NCBI GenBank assembly: GCA_900755685.1
Contig: CAAEHI010000043.1
Coordinates: 1 to 5,525 of the forward strand
Direction of reading: 5' to 3'
Length of the DNA: 5,525 bases
From: an uncultured Collinsella sp.
GTDB lineage: Bacteria > Actinomycetota > Coriobacteriia > Coriobacteriales > Coriobacteriaceae
Position numbers and translations under genes: made by a program. The notes under the pieces were generated by a model. It saw only the letters and a program-made list of their open reading frames with translations, searched no databases and was not told the origin of the DNA. This document shows, in pieces, positions 5,295 through 5,525 of the stretch; within the stretch, counting starts at the first letter, position 1; every line of letters starts with the position of its first letter.

Positions 5295-5401
5295 CGCACC
5301 CCATGGGACCCATTGCCGCATGGCAGGAAACAGGCCCACGGCATCCTCTAGATGCATTCCCAAGGAAATCACATTTGAACTAGCAATCGGATACGGCAAA
5401 C

Positions 5402-5432
5402 AAAAAGAGCCCCGAACGTAGTTGCTCGGGGC
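5402..5432 (-). terminator. Intrinsic terminator of the right-hand gene
   Basis: On the minus strand GCCCCGAGC pairs with GTTCGGGGC (one G-U pair, 9-bp stem at 5409-5417/5424-5432) around a 6-base loop, followed by TC and a run of five T. This is a strong Rho-independent terminator 36 bases after the stop at 5469, and it separates that gene from the flavodoxin-ferredoxin gene. Confidence 0.9.
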
Positions 5433-5468
5433 CCTTGGTTCACCTCGCTCTAGCGGGCGTTGCGTATG

Positions 5469-5525
5469 TTACTTGCGCTTGCCGCCGCCGTCACCGGGGC
5501 GACGGGAGCTGCCGCGGCGCTTGCC
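5469..5525 (-). CDS. C-terminus of an unidentified protein with a basic Gly/Arg/Lys tail (partial)
   Basis: Eighteen codons and a TAA stop (5471-5469) are visible: a tail GKRRGSSRRPGDGGGKRK. Such basic, glycine-rich, disordered tails are common at the C-terminus of RNA-binding proteins, for example DEAD-box RNA helicases, but also elsewhere, so no family is assigned. The reading frame is supported by GC-rich codon use and by the strong terminator that follows in the right place. It ends before the terminator and has no evident link to hydrogen metabolism. Confidence 0.6.
   Translation of the reverse strand, partial: GKRRGSSRRPGDGGGKRK

Larger units (their letters stand above)
4911..5401. other. 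Gene-poor intergenic region
   Basis: Between the terminator of the right-hand gene and the promoter of the flavodoxin-ferredoxin gene I find no credible coding sequence: open frames on both strands lack ribosome sites and give Cys/Arg/Ser-rich, non-protein-like products. Besides the repeat structures listed separately, it has three GCACC repeats (4936-4940, 4943-4947, 4953-4957) and a small GCATC/GATGC hairpin (5341-5355). Its length is unusual for such a compact neighbourhood and suggests a regulatory RNA, an element remnant or a decayed gene. Confidence 0.5.

Noticed and set aside
5135..5344. A 69-codon minus-strand open frame in the intergenic gap
   Set aside because: No ribosome site, non-protein-like composition, and it spans one arm of the inverted repeat.
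4951..5421. A 156-codon plus-strand open frame in the intergenic gap
   Set aside because: No ribosome site, runs through both inverted-repeat arms and into the terminator stem of the right-hand gene, and the product is Cys/Arg/Ser-rich without any motif.
1..5525. CRISPR array, tRNA or rRNA genes
   Set aside because: No regularly spaced direct repeats and no tRNA-like cloverleaf or conserved rRNA segment was seen on either strand.

Overview
The window reads as a chromosomal piece of a GC-rich, strictly anaerobic bacterium, most likely a Coriobacteriia gut actinobacterium such as Collinsella or a relative. This is inferred from GC-rich codon use, the AT-richer intergenic DNA, and the combination of an oxygen-sensitive [FeFe] hydrogenase, a hydrogenase-linked NuoF/GltD-type flavoprotein and an EFR1-like flavodoxin-ferredoxin protein. 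No rRNA or other taxonomic marker is present, so the assignment is tentative. Every gene I can support lies on the minus strand.

Layout in transcription order (right to left): the last 18 codons of an unidentified gene with a basic Gly/Arg/Lys-rich tail (5469-5525), followed by a strong intrinsic terminator (5402-5432); about 550 bases without a credible gene (4849-5401), holding a 237-bp unit bounded by matching inverted repeats (5058-5294), a pair of AT-rich direct repeats (4984-5020) and a likely -10 element; an EFR1-like flavodoxin plus two-[4Fe-4S] protein (4087-4848); a 340-base gap (3747-4086) with two adjacent strong inverted repeats, a palindromic operator candidate, a promoter candidate and a structured leader; then a tight operon of three genes. 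These are a NuoF-C-terminal/GltD fusion flavoprotein (1914-3746), an [FeFe] hydrogenase HydA with complete H-cluster motifs (109-1920), and the N-terminus of a Tat-exported lipoprotein running off the left edge (1-106).

How the genes fit together: HydA carries one [2Fe-2S] site, a His/Cys3 [4Fe-4S] site, two ferredoxin-type [4Fe-4S] sites and the H-cluster domain. Its upstream partner lacks the FMN/NADH-binding part of NuoF but keeps the N3-type [4Fe-4S] domain and fuses it to a GltD-type FAD/NAD(P)H oxidoreductase. This is the architecture expected of the glutamate-synthase-linked type of group A [FeFe] hydrogenase (usually called A2), as opposed to the HydABC bifurcating enzyme. The inferred role is reversible exchange of electrons between H2/protons and NAD(P)H, possibly with ferredoxin as a third partner. 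The genes overlap by 7 bases and HydA is followed after 2 bases by the lipoprotein gene, so the three are probably co-transcribed and translationally coupled. Maturation genes hydE, hydF and hydG are not in the window.

The most interesting unexplained material is in the two intergenic gaps: a 62-bp near-perfect palindrome, an adjacent 10-bp stem hairpin, and the inverted-repeat-bounded unit upstream of the flavodoxin-ferredoxin gene. They look like dispersed palindromic repeats or non-coding elements, but that needs a genome-wide search.
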